From: Crystallibacter permensis
GTDB lineage: Bacteria; Actinomycetota; Actinomycetes; Actinomycetales; Micrococcaceae
DNA: 64,000 nt
Assembly (NCBI RefSeq): GCF_025960875.1
Contig: NZ_JAODLR010000001.1
Span: 248,001 to 312,000 of the forward strand
Reading direction: 5' to 3'
In this document: one piece after another, positions 44,873-55,133 of the stretch
Layout of the letters: each line of letters opens with the position of its first letter
Position numbering within the stretch: the stretch's first letter is position 1
The notes under the pieces: model-generated
What the model was told of the DNA's origin: nothing
The model's database searches: none
Seen by the model: the letters and a program-made list of their open reading frames with translations, nothing else
Position numbers and translations under genes: made by a program

Positions 44873-46507
44873 ATGGCATTGATCCTGCGCTACGCGGCGC
44901 GGTCGGATGTAGGCAAGTCCCGTTCCAAGAATGATGATTCCGCCTACGCCGGGCACCATCTGGCTGTTGTGGCAGATGGCATGGGCGGCCACGCGGGCGG
45001 CGATGTCGCCTCCGCTTCCACTGTGCTGGACCTGGTCCATCTGGACCGCAGCGACCACGAGGACCCCGCCAACGTCCTGGCCGACGAAATCCAGACCGCC
45101 AACTCCATCCTTTCCGAGCTTGTGCAGACCAGCCCCAAGCTCGCCGGCATGGGCACCACGGTGACGGCCCTGCTGCTCCACGATGACCGGCTCGAGTTCG
45201 CGCATATCGGGGACTCCCGCGCTTACCGGCTCAAGAACGGCACCTTCGAACAGGTCAGCATCGACCACACCTTCGTCCAGCGGCTGATCGATGAGGGCCG
45301 GCTGCGTCCCGAAGAGGCGGAGGTGCATCCGCACCGCAATGTGCTGATGCGGGTCTTGGGCGATGTGGATGCCAGCCCGGAACTGGATCTGGCTTCACAC
45401 CCCGCCGAGGCCGGCGAGAAGTGGTTGCTGTCCTCGGACGGGCTCGACGCCGTCGTGCCGGACCACGTGATCGAAGACGCGGTCCGCTATTCGGATTCGC
45501 TCCAGGACACGGTGGACAAACTCGTGGAGCTCACGCTTGAGGGCGGGGCGCCGGACAATGTCACCGTTGTCATGGTCGAAGTAGTGGAGGCTACCGAAGC
45601 GGATCTGGCCGCCGCAGCCGTCCGTTTGAATACGCAGCCGGAGCCCGACGACGCCTTGATCGACGATGCTGCTGCCGTCCCCGCTGCCACTGCTTCCACC
45701 GGCCGGCAAAATAACGACGACGGCACCGCCGCAGCTGCGTCCGTCGCGGACGGCGCGGCGGACGCCGTGGACCTGTCCGGCAATCCCATCGGCGCGGTAC
45801 GGGCCGACTTGATCCGTCGCGAACTCTCCACCCGGCCGCACGTGCTGGTAGGTGCCGCTGCCCTTGCCACGGAGACCGGCCAGATCCCGATCGTTACCCA
45901 GCACTCCACGCAACGCCGCGCTGCCGCTCTGCTCACCCACAAGGCCCCTTCCGCCGAAAGCCCGGCTGACGATGAACCGGAGGAGCCCGTACGGCGCGGC
46001 TGGATTGTGCCTGCTTTTCTCGCCGTGATGTCCATCCTCCTGGTGGCCGTCCTGTGGTTCGGCTATCTCTGGACCCAGACCCAGTATTTCGTTAGCCAGT
46101 TTGAGGGCCGGGTCGCGATCTATAATGGGGTCTCGCAGAACATCGGTCCCATCGAGTTGTCCCATCTGGACACCGCTTACAACATCCGGCTGGAGAGTCT
46201 GCCCGTGTACCAGCAGCAGCGGCTGAACTCCAGCATTCCGGCACGGGATCTGGAACATGCCGAAGAAATCGTGGAAAGCCTGCGGGTCACCAGCCGCCGG
46301 AACTGTCCTGATCCCGTGCCCACGCCAACGCCGGGCGGTGAGAGGTCTACCTCCTCGCCCTCTGAGTCGGCGTCCCCGACGGCATCCCCGTCGCCGGAGG
46401 CAGCAGAGTCGACGGCAAGGCCAACCGCTTCCGCCGCCGGCGGGACCCCAACACCGCAGCCGACGCCGACCATTCCGCCCGAATGCCTAGGTGGTCCCGT
46501 TGAGTAA
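44873..46507 (+). CDS. pstP: PstP: PP2C-type Ser/Thr protein phosphatase
   Basis: A 544-residue membrane phosphatase that reverses PknA/PknB phosphorylation. The PP2C catalytic domain covers residues 1-235, with metal Asp residues in AVVADGMGGHAGGD (31-44), MGTTVTALLL, GDSRAYRLKNG and DGLDAVVPD. A linker leads to one membrane segment (about 382-403), followed by an extracytoplasmic region ending in a Pro/Thr/Ser-rich tail. It starts two bases after fhaB ends and overlaps rodA at its 3' end. Confidence 0.94.
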   Translation: MALILRYAARSDVGKSRSKNDDSAYAGHHLAVVADGMGGHAGGDVASASTVLDLVHLDRSDHEDPANVLADEIQTANSILSELVQTSPKLAGMGTTVTALLLHDDRLEFAHIGDSRAYRLKNGTFEQVSIDHTFVQRLIDEGRLRPEEAEVHPHRNVLMRVLGDVDASPELDLASHPAEAGEKWLLSSDGLDAVVPDHVIEDAVRYSDSLQDTVDKLVELTLEGGAPDNVTVVMVEVVEATEADLAAAAVRLNTQPEPDDALIDDAAAVPAATASTGRQNNDDGTAAAASVADGAADAVDLSGNPIGAVRADLIRRELSTRPHVLVGAAALATETGQIPIVTQHSTQRRAAALLTHKAPSAESPADDEPEEPVRRGWIVPAFLAVMSILLVAVLWFGYLWTQTQYFVSQFEGRVAIYNGVSQNIGPIELSHLDTAYNIRLESLPVYQQQRLNSSIPARDLEHAEEIVESLRVTSRRNCPDPVPTPTPGGERSTSSPSESASPTASPSPEAAESTARPTASAAGGTPTPQPTPTIPPECLGGPVE

Positions 46508-47936
46508 CATCACGACTATCCCCAAGCCCCGCCGCAACGTTGAGTTGCTGCTGCTTATTCTTGCCCTTGCTGTCGGCGTAGGCGCGAATTTCCTGGTCGG
46601 ACTGGACCAGGACCAGGCCCTTGACTCGGATTTCTTCGTTCAGGGGTCTACACTCATCTTCCTAGTCTTCGCCGTGCATATAGTGCTGCGCATCCGTGCA
46701 AAATATGCCGACCCGATAATACTTCCCGTCGTGACCGCCATGAACGGTCTCGGTCTGGCCATGATCCACCGGATTGACATCGCAACCGGAGACCAAGCCG
46801 CGAACCGTCAGTTGCTCTGGACCGGCATGGCCATCGCTGTCCTCATCGCTGTGATCTGGCTACTCCGGGACCACCGTGTCCTGCGCCGCTTCACGTACAT
46901 TTCCCTGATTGTCAGCGCCGTCCTGCTGATGCTTCCCCTCCTGCCCGGCATCGGCATGGAGCTCAACGGGGCGCGGATCTGGATCAACCTCGGGTTCGCC
47001 ACCTTCCAGCCAGGTGAAATTGCGAAGATCACCCTCGCTATATTCTTCGCCGGTTATCTATCGACAAACCGGGACCTGATCCTGCTAGCCGGCAAGAAGC
47101 TGGGCCCCCTGCAGCTGCCGCGCTGGAAAGACATGGGCCCCATGGTGGTCGCCTGGCTCGTCAGCATCGGCGTCCTGATTTTCCAGCGGGATCTCGGTTC
47201 CTCCATCCTTTTCTTCGGACTGTTCATGGCGATGATCTACATTGCCACCAGCCGGGTCAGCTGGATCCTGATCGGCCTGGTCATGATCGCGTTCGGCGGG
47301 TTTGTCGCCTTCAAGCTCTTCCCGCATGTGACCGCCCGGATCGACGGCTGGCTGAACGCTTTTGACCCGGAGGTCTACAACCGCATCGGCGGCAGCCACC
47401 AAATTGTCCAGGGCCTGTTCGGTCTGGCCAGCGGCGGCTTGACCGGCACCGGACTGGGCCAGGGACGGCCGGACCTCGTTACCTTCGCCAACAGCGACAT
47501 GATTATCGCCGCGATGGGCGAAGAACTCGGCCTCATCGGTTTGTCGGCCATTGTCATGCTTTACGTGTTGCTGGTCAGCCGCGGCATCCGCGCCGCCCTC
47601 GGCACCCGCGATTCCTTCGGCAAACTGCTCGCCACAGGCCTGTCTTTCACACTGGCACTGCAGTGCTTTGTAGTCATCGGCGGCGTCACCCGCTTGATTC
47701 CGCTGACCGGCTTGACCACACCCTTTATGGCGGCCGGCGGTTCCTCCCTGCTCGCCAACTGGCTGATCATCGCGCTGCTGCTGCTGATTTCCGACGCCGC
47801 CCGGCGGCCCGCCATGACCGGTCCGATCAGCAGCGGCCAGCCACGGCAACGGGGCCTGGCACGCATCAAAGCCCTGGGCAGCAAGCCCGCCAAGAACCAG
47901 GATCCGCACCGCACAGTGGAGGTGAAGAAGCCATGA
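46500..47936 (+). CDS. rodA: RodA/FtsW-family SEDS peptidoglycan glycosyltransferase
   Basis: A 478-residue SEDS glycan polymerase with about ten membrane segments that polymerises lipid II together with a class B PBP. Landmarks are GARIWINLGFATFQPGEIAKI, which holds the conserved Trp and Glu region, GLFGLASGGLTGTGLGQG and the C-terminal LIPLTGLTTPFMAAGGSS. The start is uncertain: TTG at 46500 follows AGGTGG, while GTG at 46491 has no ribosome site. Either way it overlaps the end of pstP. Its own stop overlaps the pbpA start (ATGA). Confidence 0.93.
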   Translation: MSNITTIPKPRRNVELLLLILALAVGVGANFLVGLDQDQALDSDFFVQGSTLIFLVFAVHIVLRIRAKYADPIILPVVTAMNGLGLAMIHRIDIATGDQAANRQLLWTGMAIAVLIAVIWLLRDHRVLRRFTYISLIVSAVLLMLPLLPGIGMELNGARIWINLGFATFQPGEIAKITLAIFFAGYLSTNRDLILLAGKKLGPLQLPRWKDMGPMVVAWLVSIGVLIFQRDLGSSILFFGLFMAMIYIATSRVSWILIGLVMIAFGGFVAFKLFPHVTARIDGWLNAFDPEVYNRIGGSHQIVQGLFGLASGGLTGTGLGQGRPDLVTFANSDMIIAAMGEELGLIGLSAIVMLYVLLVSRGIRAALGTRDSFGKLLATGLSFTLALQCFVVIGGVTRLIPLTGLTTPFMAAGGSSLLANWLIIALLLLISDAARRPAMTGPISSGQPRQRGLARIKALGSKPAKNQDPHRTVEVKKP

Positions 47937-49381
47937 ACCAGGCCATCAGAAATACGTGGGTAGTCGCGATAGCCATGTTCGCGTTGCTCTTCGGTTCCCT
48001 GACAGTGGTGCAGTTCTTTGAGGCCGACGACCTCAATGCCAATGACTGGAACAGCCGCACCCTGTACAAGAACTTCGATAAGAACCGCGGCGCCATTCTG
48101 GTCGGCGGAGATCCCATTGTGGAGTCGGTCCCGTCCGACGACGAGTTCGAGTACCAGCGCGTCTACAACGAGCCCGAACTCTATGCACCCATCACCGGGT
48201 TCTATTCGCTGGTCTACAGCGCCACGCAAATGGAAGCAGCCATGAACGAGGAGCTGTCAGGCAACAGCAACGACTTCTTCTATGACCGGATCCTTCAGCT
48301 GTTCTCGGGGTCCCAGGTCGAAGGTGCTTCGGTGGAGCTGACGCTGGATCCGGAGCTTCAGCAGATGGCCTTCGACATGATCCCCGACGGGATGAAGGGG
48401 TCCATCGTGGTGATGGAACCGGATACGGGAAACATCCTGGCCATGGCCTCCAAGCCCAGCTTCGACCCGAACCTACTGGCGGGACATAACACCGAGGAAG
48501 TCACCTCGAACATGGCCGAGTTGGAGGAAGTGGCCGGTCTCTCGCCGTTCACCAATCCGGCCACGCAGAGCCTCCTGGCACCGGGTTCGGTCTTCAAGCT
48601 GGTCGACACCGCAGCCGCCCTCGAGTCCGGCGAATACGACGCGGACAGCGAGCTGGACAACCCGGCCGAGCTGCCCCTGCCCGGAACCAACATCTCCCTG
48701 CCGAACTTTGTCAACGGCGGTTGCGCGGCTCGTACCACCGTTGATTTCTCCTTCGCTCTGGAGCAGTCCTGCAACACGCCCTTTGCACAGATCGCGATGG
48801 ACCTCGGCGAGGACGCCATTGCCGAGCAGGCTCGGAAGTTCGGCTTCGGCGAGGCCTACAAGATTCCGATTCCCGTTACCGCCAGCCAGTTCCCCACCGG
48901 CATGAGCGACGACCTGCTGGCCCAGGCCGCGATCGGCCAGTACGACGTCCGCGTGACTCCGCTCCAGGTAGCTATGGTGAGCGCCGCCATTGCCAATGAC
49001 GGCGTCCTGATGAAGCCGAATCTTGTACGCACGGTCCGCGCCCCCGATCTGCGGGTGCTTGACAGCCCGGAACCCGAAGAACTGCAGCGTTCCCTGTCCG
49101 CAGAGAATGCGGAGCTCATCCAGCAGTGGATGGTCAACGCCGTGGACCGCGGCATTGCCAACGGAGCTGCCATTCCCGGCGTCGAGGTTGCAGGTAAAAC
49201 CGGAACCGCCGAGCTGATGGCCGGCAGCGAGGGCAATAACTCCTGGTTCACCGGTTTCGCTCCCGCCGATGACCCGGAAGCAGTGGTCAGCATCGTCATT
49301 GAAGATGTGAACCTGGCCACCGGCTCCCAACTGACTAGTCCGAACGCTCAGAAACTCCTAGAGGCGGTGTTAAATAAGTGA
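47933..49381 (+). CDS. pbpA: PbpA: class B penicillin-binding protein (transpeptidase)
   Basis: A 482-residue D,D-transpeptidase that cross-links peptidoglycan. One N-terminal membrane anchor (about 8-28), a dimerisation region, then the transpeptidase domain with SVFK (SxxK, in [12 protein letters not shown]), SCN (SxN, in [11 protein letters not shown]) and KTG (in [10 protein letters not shown]). Shorter than FtsI-type PBPs, as usual for actinobacterial PbpA. It partners with the SEDS protein encoded just upstream. It overlaps both neighbours by four bases. Confidence 0.95.
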   Translation: MNQAIRNTWVVAIAMFALLFGSLTVVQFFEADDLNANDWNSRTLYKNFDKNRGAILVGGDPIVESVPSDDEFEYQRVYNEPELYAPITGFYSLVYSATQMEAAMNEELSGNSNDFFYDRILQLFSGSQVEGASVELTLDPELQQMAFDMIPDGMKGSIVVMEPDTGNILAMASKPSFDPNLLAGHNTEEVTSNMAELEEVAGLSPFTNPATQSLLAPGSVFKLVDTAAALESGEYDADSELDNPAELPLPGTNISLPNFVNGGCAARTTVDFSFALEQSCNTPFAQIAMDLGEDAIAEQARKFGFGEAYKIPIPVTASQFPTGMSDDLLAQAAIGQYDVRVTPLQVAMVSAAIANDGVLMKPNLVRTVRAPDLRVLDSPEPEELQRSLSAENAELIQQWMVNAVDRGIANGAAIPGVEVAGKTGTAELMAGSEGNNSWFTGFAPADDPEAVVSIVIEDVNLATGSQLTSPNAQKLLEAVLNK

Positions 49382-51171
49382 GGCCTACATCGGGTATCAC
49401 CTTAGGCGGCAGATACCAGCTCACCGAACGTATCGCCATTGGCGGCATGGGTGAAGTCTGGAAGGCACAGGACAAGGTCCTTGGCCGCATTGTTGCCGTC
49501 AAAATCCTCAAAGAGGAGTACACCGGTGACCCGGGCTTCCTGAACCGCTTCCGGGCCGAAGCACGTCACACAGCACTGCTGAACCACGTGGGCATCGCCA
49601 ATGTCTTCGATTACGGCGAAGAGGAAGGCTCCGCGTATCTGGTCATGGAGCTGGTTCCCGGCCAGCCGCTGTCCACGATTATCGAGCGCGAACGCGTGCT
49701 CTCGCCGGACCGTACCCTGTCGCTGATCGCGCAGACCGCGCGGGCCCTCGCCGTCGCACATGCCCAGGGACTGGTGCACCGCGACATCAAGCCCGGAAAC
49801 CTGCTGATCACGCCGGACCGCCGGGTCAAGATCACGGACTTCGGCATCGCCCGCCTCGCCGACCAGGTTCCGCTGACCGCTACCGGCCAGGTCATGGGTA
49901 CGGCCCAGTATCTTGCTCCGGAACAGGCGACCGGCCAGACCGCTACCGGCCAGAGCGACATCTATTCGCTCGGCGTGATCGGTTACGAATGCCTCTCCGG
50001 CGCGCGCCCGTTCTCCGGGGAGTCGCAGATCGCCATTGCCCTGGCCCAGGTCAATGACACGCCGCCGCCGCTGCAGGAAAACCTGCCGCGCCCGATCCGC
50101 GCACTGCTGATGTCCATGCTTGCCAAGGATCCCGCCGACCGTCCCGCCACGGCCGAGAAGCTGGCCGAGGCTGCCGAGGCCATCCGCGCCGGTAACATCC
50201 GCGCGGCCGAGGCCGCCGTTCCCGGCATGCTCCTTTTCGATGGCGGCGACGCGGCTACCAGCGCGGTTACCGCCCCGGTCCCGTCCGCAGGGACGGCTCC
50301 CACGCGGGCCGTTGACGCCGGCACCTCGCAGCTTCCTGCCGTCGGCGGTGCTGGCGCTGCTGCAGGTGCTGCCGCGGCCGGCGGTGTGGGCGCCGAGCGC
50401 GCCTGGACCGAAACCGATATTGACGACGACGACGGCGGAGTGCCGCCGCAGGACGCTCGCAAGAGGCGCAGTCCGTGGACCTGGCCGCTGATCGGATTGA
50501 TCGCGCTGATCCTCTTCGCTGTGCTCGGCGCCTGGCTGGTCCCCCTGCTCACCGCAACGGATGATGAGTCCACACCGCCTCCGGCTGCGACGTCGTCGAC
50601 AACCAGCAGGTCGGCTACGGCCACCACTACGGAAGCCACCGAGACCACACCCGCCCAGACCCAAGACGCTCCAACAAACACGGCGGATGAACCCTCGACG
50701 CCGGATACCGTCCAGCTCGTAGCATCGAGTTTCCAAGGCCGCCCCTTCGAAGAAGTCCGTACGCAGCTCGAGAACGACGGATTCGGCGTCGTCGGCGACC
50801 CGGTGCAAAGCGACGTCGAGGAGGGCCTGGTGACCGACATCAGTCCGTCCGGCTCGGTGGAACCGGGCGCGACCATCACGGTGAGTTATTCCGAGGGCCC
50901 CGGCACCGTCGATATCCCGGGCGGGCTCTCCGGCCAGTCGGAGCAGCAGGTGCGCGAGTCCCTGCTGCAGCTCGGCTTGAATCCGCAGAACGGGGGCGAG
51001 GAACCGAACGACGCCCCCGCCGGCACTGTGATCAGCATGGATCCGGCGCCGGGCACTGCCGTCCCCGAAGGCTCCACCGTCACCTACATTGTCTCTTCCG
51101 GTCCCGAAGAGACCCAGGAGCCGGAAGAAACGCTCACCCTGCCCACAACCGTCCCGGACGCGGAGGGATAA
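49378..51171 (+). CDS. pknA: PknA-position Ser/Thr kinase with two PASTA domains
   Basis: A 597-residue eukaryotic-type kinase. The kinase domain covers about 12-270: glycine loop [10 protein letters not shown], Lys42 in [14 protein letters not shown] (134-141), DFG (154-156). An Ala/Pro linker leads to a membrane helix (about 368-391). The outside part has a Thr/Ser-rich stalk and two PASTA repeats (about 445-507 and 510-582), which bind muropeptides or lipid II. Mycobacterial PknA lacks PASTA domains, so this arrangement differs. The GTG start overlaps the pbpA stop. Confidence 0.92.
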   Translation: MRPTSGITLGGRYQLTERIAIGGMGEVWKAQDKVLGRIVAVKILKEEYTGDPGFLNRFRAEARHTALLNHVGIANVFDYGEEEGSAYLVMELVPGQPLSTIIERERVLSPDRTLSLIAQTARALAVAHAQGLVHRDIKPGNLLITPDRRVKITDFGIARLADQVPLTATGQVMGTAQYLAPEQATGQTATGQSDIYSLGVIGYECLSGARPFSGESQIAIALAQVNDTPPPLQENLPRPIRALLMSMLAKDPADRPATAEKLAEAAEAIRAGNIRAAEAAVPGMLLFDGGDAATSAVTAPVPSAGTAPTRAVDAGTSQLPAVGGAGAAAGAAAAGGVGAERAWTETDIDDDDGGVPPQDARKRRSPWTWPLIGLIALILFAVLGAWLVPLLTATDDESTPPPAATSSTTSRSATATTTEATETTPAQTQDAPTNTADEPSTPDTVQLVASSFQGRPFEEVRTQLENDGFGVVGDPVQSDVEEGLVTDISPSGSVEPGATITVSYSEGPGTVDIPGGLSGQSEQQVRESLLQLGLNPQNGGEEPNDAPAGTVISMDPAPGTAVPEGSTVTYIVSSGPEETQEPEETLTLPTTVPDAEG

Positions 51172-51198
51172 GCGTTGTGAACAGTTGCGGACTGGAAC

Positions 51199-53247
51199 AT
51201 GGAAGGTAAGTACTCAGTGGAAGCGCCCCAGGTCCTGAACGGACGTTACGAGGTAGGTGAACTCATTGGCCGTGGAGGCATGGCCGATGTGCACCTCGGT
51301 CGTGACGTCCGTCTGGGACGCACCGTGGCGATCAAGCAGTTGCGTGCCGATCTTGCCCGTGACCCCTCCTTCCAGTCCCGGTTCCGTCGGGAAGCCCAGG
51401 CAGTCGCCGGGCTCAACCACCCGGCCATCGTCGCGGTGTACGACACCGGCGAGCAGGAGCTCCCCGGTTCGGCCGCCCATGATGTCAAAGCCCCCTTTAT
51501 CGTCATGGAGTACGTGCGTGGCCGCACCCTCCGCGACCTGATCCGGTCGGGCGAACTGACCATCGAAAAGTCGGTCGAGTACGCCCTGGGCGTGCTGGCA
51601 GCTCTGCAGTACAGCCACCGCTCCGGCATAGTGCACCGGGATATCAAACCCGCCAACGTCATGGTGACCCCGGACGACCACGTGAAGGTCATGGACTTCG
51701 GCATCGCGCGCGCCCTGGCGGATTCCGCCGCGACGATGACCCAGACCCAGGCCGTCCTCGGTACCGCGCAGTACCTCTCTCCGGAGCAGGCACGTGGTGA
51801 AACGGTGGACGCCCGGAGCGACCTGTACTCTGCGGCCTGCCTGTTGTATGAAATGCTGGCCAGCCGCCCCCCGTTCATCGGCGACAGCCCGGTTTCCGTG
51901 GCGTACCAACATGTCAGGGAACTGCCGGAACCGCCCAGCAGTTTCAACCGGAACGTCACTCCCGCCTTGGATTCCGTGTTGGCGCGCGCACTGCAGAAAG
52001 ACAAAACAGACCGTTTCCAGGACGCAGCCTCCTTTAGCGCGGCGCTTCAAGGCGCCCAAGAAGGCATCGTGGTCGGTGCCGACGAGGCCCGGACCGAAGC
52101 GATGCCCGCACAGAACGCTCCGACTGCTGCCTTCACAGCCGCTCCTTTCCCTGTTCCGATAGGAACACCGGGCAGTAACGGCCCCAGCACGCCCAAAGCC
52201 GGTGAATCTCCCGACGAGCAGTACGACACCGATGGGCTGGACCAGACCGGCCCCATCAACTCGTCGCCCAACACGGCCGCCATCCCGATGGCGCTGCAGG
52301 TCGGCAACGAATCCGACGAAGTAGACACGGGCCGCCGCACCCGACGACGAGCGTGGACCACGGTACTGGTGATCGCGCTAATACTCCTGCTGGCCGGCGG
52401 TGGTTTTTACCTCTTCAACTACCTGCGCAATGCCCAGCCCGACATGATCGCCGTACCTCAGGTGGCCGGCATGGAGCAGACGGAGGCCTCCAACACCATC
52501 TTCAACCACGGCCTGGTGCCGCAGATCGAGTCCAGGTTCAGCGATGAAGTAGCCGAAGGCGAAGTCATCAGCACCGATCCCGAGGGCGGCACAGCAGCCC
52601 TGCCTGACAGCGAAGTCATCATCTATGTGTCGGAGGGCAAGGAGTTCGTCACCATCCCGGAGGACTTCAGCGGCCGGACAGAAGGCGAAGTCCGGGACAA
52701 GCTTCGCCAGCTCGGTCTGGTCCCGGGGGAGAACGTCTCGGCCAACAGTGCTGTAATTCCGAGCGGTAATGTCATCGCTACGGATCCCAAGGCCGGCGAA
52801 AAGGTCCGCACTGACTCCACCGTGGACCTGGTTATTTCCAATGGCCTGGTGACCGTCCCGGCGCTCCTCGACAAGACGGAGGAGGAGGCCATCAGCCTGC
52901 TCCAGGACGACCCCGCCGTCGCGCTGCCCTATCGGGTGGAGCGGGTGGAAAACGAGGTTGTCGAACCCGGCACCGTGACCGCTCAGAGCCACAACGCCGG
53001 GAGCAACGTCGCGCAGGGCACTGAAATCGTCATTACTGTTGCCGTCGCGCCGCCGGAGCCGTCCCCGGAACCGACGGATCCGGAGCCCACGGATCCGCCG
53101 ACGGATCCGGATGAGAACAACGGCAACAATAACGGCGATGACCGCGACCGGGGAAATAACGACGGCGGCCGGGACGACAGCGGCAACGACGGTCGCGACG
53201 ACAGCAACAGCCGCGCCTACGACGACTCAGACATCCCGTTCCTCTAG
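51199..53247 (+). CDS. pknB: PknB: Ser/Thr kinase with three PASTA domains
   Basis: A 682-residue kinase. Catalytic landmarks are ELIGRGGMADVHLG (21-34), Lys46, HRDIKPAN (146-153), DFG (166-168) and the activation-loop Thr-rich stretch ATMTQTQAVLGT, where autophosphorylation occurs in homologues. The membrane helix is at about 387-408. Three PASTA repeats follow (about 415-480, 484-550, 553-628), then an unusual Pro/Glu/Thr and Asn/Asp/Gly/Arg-rich tail. A GTG six codons downstream with GGAAGG upstream is an alternative start. It senses cell-wall precursors and phosphorylates FHA partners and division proteins. Confidence 0.94.
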   Translation: MEGKYSVEAPQVLNGRYEVGELIGRGGMADVHLGRDVRLGRTVAIKQLRADLARDPSFQSRFRREAQAVAGLNHPAIVAVYDTGEQELPGSAAHDVKAPFIVMEYVRGRTLRDLIRSGELTIEKSVEYALGVLAALQYSHRSGIVHRDIKPANVMVTPDDHVKVMDFGIARALADSAATMTQTQAVLGTAQYLSPEQARGETVDARSDLYSAACLLYEMLASRPPFIGDSPVSVAYQHVRELPEPPSSFNRNVTPALDSVLARALQKDKTDRFQDAASFSAALQGAQEGIVVGADEARTEAMPAQNAPTAAFTAAPFPVPIGTPGSNGPSTPKAGESPDEQYDTDGLDQTGPINSSPNTAAIPMALQVGNESDEVDTGRRTRRRAWTTVLVIALILLLAGGGFYLFNYLRNAQPDMIAVPQVAGMEQTEASNTIFNHGLVPQIESRFSDEVAEGEVISTDPEGGTAALPDSEVIIYVSEGKEFVTIPEDFSGRTEGEVRDKLRQLGLVPGENVSANSAVIPSGNVIATDPKAGEKVRTDSTVDLVISNGLVTVPALLDKTEEEAISLLQDDPAVALPYRVERVENEVVEPGTVTAQSHNAGSNVAQGTEIVITVAVAPPEPSPEPTDPEPTDPPTDPDENNGNNNGDDRDRGNNDGGRDDSGNDGRDDSNSRAYDDSDIPFL

Positions 53248-53287
53248 GCCGAAGTTACGTAGGTCCAGGAGGCCACCCGGGCTGCGG

Positions 53288-53932
53288 CTACTTGGTGATC
53301 AGCGGGCTCAGGGTCGCCGCGCGCTCCGCTGCGCCTTCCATGCCCAGCGATTCCAGCCAGTTGCCCAGCATGAGGTAGCCGCCCTCGGTCAGCACGGACT
53401 CGGGGTGGAACTGTACGCCCCACAGCGGGGCTTCGCGGTGCGCCAGGCCCATGATGACCCCGCCCTCGGTTTCGGCGGTGATCTCAAGCTGCGCGGGAAT
53501 CGTCTCCCGGACTGCCGCCAGGGAGTGGTAGCGCGTGGCGGTGAAGGGGCTGGGGACGCCCGCAAAGACATTCTGGCCGCTGTGCAGCACCTGGGACGTC
53601 TTGCCGTGCATCAGCTCCGCTGCATGGGTCACTACGCCGCCGTAGGCCTCGGCCAGCGCCTGATGGCCCAGGCAGACGCCGAGCATCGGCTTGCTGTTCT
53701 CGCCGCACCAGCGGATCAGATCCACGCACACACCCGCCTCGGCGGGGTTGCCGGGCCCGGGGGAGACCAGCACGCCGTCCCGTGCTCCGGCCAGCTCGAT
53801 TGCTTCGGCAAGTGTCACGTCGTCGTTCCTGACAACGGTCGTCTCGGCTCCAAGCTGCTGCAGGTAGCCCACGAGGGTGTAGACAAAGCTGTCGTAGTTA
53901 TCGACAACCAGGATGCGGGGAGTGGTGGTCAT
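53288..53932 (-). CDS. trpG: Glutamine amidotransferase, anthranilate/aminodeoxychorismate synthase component II
   Basis: A 214-residue class I amidotransferase that supplies ammonia to anthranilate or aminodeoxychorismate synthase. The catalytic Cys87 is in MLGVCLGHQALAEAYGG, the oxyanion motif is SPGPGNP (57-63), and the His-Glu pair is in QFHPESVLTEGG. The partner TrpE/PabB is not in the window, so whether it serves tryptophan or folate is open; the same gene sits next to pknB in other actinobacteria. The start ATG lies two bases after the stop of the small membrane protein. Confidence 0.92.
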   Translation of the reverse strand: MTTTPRILVVDNYDSFVYTLVGYLQQLGAETTVVRNDDVTLAEAIELAGARDGVLVSPGPGNPAEAGVCVDLIRWCGENSKPMLGVCLGHQALAEAYGGVVTHAAELMHGKTSQVLHSGQNVFAGVPSPFTATRYHSLAAVRETIPAQLEITAETEGGVIMGLAHREAPLWGVQFHPESVLTEGGYLMLGNWLESLGMEGAAERAATLSPLITK

Positions 53933-53934
53933 GA

Positions 53935-54099
53935 TTATTCGATCGTGCCAATCGTGGAATCGGTGAGCGGGTTGAATTGCGAAAGCCAGGGGAAGACAAA
54001 CTGCAAAAGCAGCAGGACCGCCCCCGCAATCAACAGGATGGATACAATGATCCGCACCCAGAGCGGCCCGGGCAAATGGCGGAAAATCCAGCCGTACAT
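53935..54099 (-). CDS. Small single-pass membrane protein
   Basis: A 54-residue protein: MYGWIFRHLPGPLWVRIIVS, then a Leu/Val/Phe-rich membrane helix (about 17-40), then a short polar tail. GGAG six bases before the ATG supports translation. It is sandwiched between the sortase and trpG with two-base gaps on each side, so it is part of that operon. I recognise no characterised function; a role as a sortase or divisome accessory is speculation from context. Confidence 0.78.
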   Translation of the reverse strand: MYGWIFRHLPGPLWVRIIVSILLIAGAVLLLLQFVFPWLSQFNPLTDSTIGTIE

Positions 54100-54101
54100 A
54101 A

Positions 54102-54926
54102 TCAGCTCCCGCTTCCTGCCGGAGCGGCGGCATACTCGGCCACGCGCTCGGCGATCTCGGCCGGCGGCCCCTCGGACATGGGCTGCCAGCTCTCCATCAC
54201 GGCGTAGGCAATGATGCGTTCCGTGGCACCGTACCGTGGGTTGCACGCGGTCATGGTCAGATACCGTTCCGTCGGTTCGGCCTCGGGCTTGGTCGGCACC
54301 GGAGCAATGACATCCACGCGGTCCGGCATCACAATATGGTTGTTGCGGAAGGTGTACGTGTAGTAGCCGTCCTTGGTTTGCACATAGATTTTGTCGCCGG
54401 GGACCAGGGTGTGGATCAGGTCCAGTACCTGCCCGTGGGTCTGCCGGTGTCCGGCAACCGCGAAGTTTCCTACCTCGCCCGGCATCTGGGTGCCCGGGTA
54501 ATGGCCAAGGCCCAGCGAGTCCAGCACATCAACCCCGACGCCGCTGGTTACCGGCCGGGCGTGGTCCTTCCCGAAGCGCGGCACATAGACGACGGCGAAC
54601 GTCTCGCCGTATTCGGGCTTGTCCAGAACCGGCGGCTCGGCGTCGTCGTTATTTTCTTCCCCGCTATTCGCTTCCGGGCTGGCGGACGGTGCAGCAGCGG
54701 GCAGCTCGAATTCCTCGAAGAGCGAGGTGAGGGCCTCTTCCTGCTTCTGGTTGGACTCGATATTGGTCCACCACAATTCCCAGCCCACAAACAGCAGCGC
54801 CACCAGGCCCAAGGTGATCAGCAGCTCACCGATCACTTGAACGACAACCTGCACCGGCGACCTGCGCCCGCTGGACTTTCGCCGTCGCCGGCGGCCCGGG
54901 ACAGCAGAATTCACAGCGTCCGCCAC
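54102..54926 (-). CDS. Class E sortase
   Basis: A 274-residue transpeptidase that attaches sorting-signal proteins to the cell wall. A basic N-terminus and one membrane helix (about 26-53) precede a linker, and the catalytic domain lies outside the cell. The presumed catalytic residues are His160 in VAGHRQTHG, Cys228 in TMTACNPRYGATER and Arg237 (or Arg231). GHYPGTQMPGEVGNFAVAG is the usual strand before the His. The GTG start follows GGAGG. It heads the operon with the small membrane protein and trpG, next to crgA, as in related genomes. Confidence 0.92.
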   Translation of the reverse strand: MADAVNSAVPGRRRRRKSSGRRSPVQVVVQVIGELLITLGLVALLFVGWELWWTNIESNQKQEEALTSLFEEFELPAAAPSASPEANSGEENNDDAEPPVLDKPEYGETFAVVYVPRFGKDHARPVTSGVGVDVLDSLGLGHYPGTQMPGEVGNFAVAGHRQTHGQVLDLIHTLVPGDKIYVQTKDGYYTYTFRNNHIVMPDRVDVIAPVPTKPEAEPTERYLTMTACNPRYGATERIIAYAVMESWQPMSEGPPAEIAERVAEYAAAPAGSGS

Positions 54927-55133
54927 GGCACCTCCAGGTTGGTGTTGCGACCGCGCACTTCCGGTAGGAGCGGCGTGGTCACAACCGCAGAACAGTATTA
55001 GTAGACTAAACAGCTAGAACATGCTGATTAAAGGTCTCTGAAGCAGAATACCTTCTATAGTCGGCAGAGAATGTCCGCTACTGATGACAACCGCCGGTTT
55101 TCGCTGATGCTTCAGGCCGGTGAAGGAGGACCC

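Noticed and set aside
53039-54214. 391-codon plus-strand frame over the pknB end and trpG
   Set aside because: Overlaps the end of pknB and is antisense to trpG; Arg/Gly/Gln-rich and without motifs.
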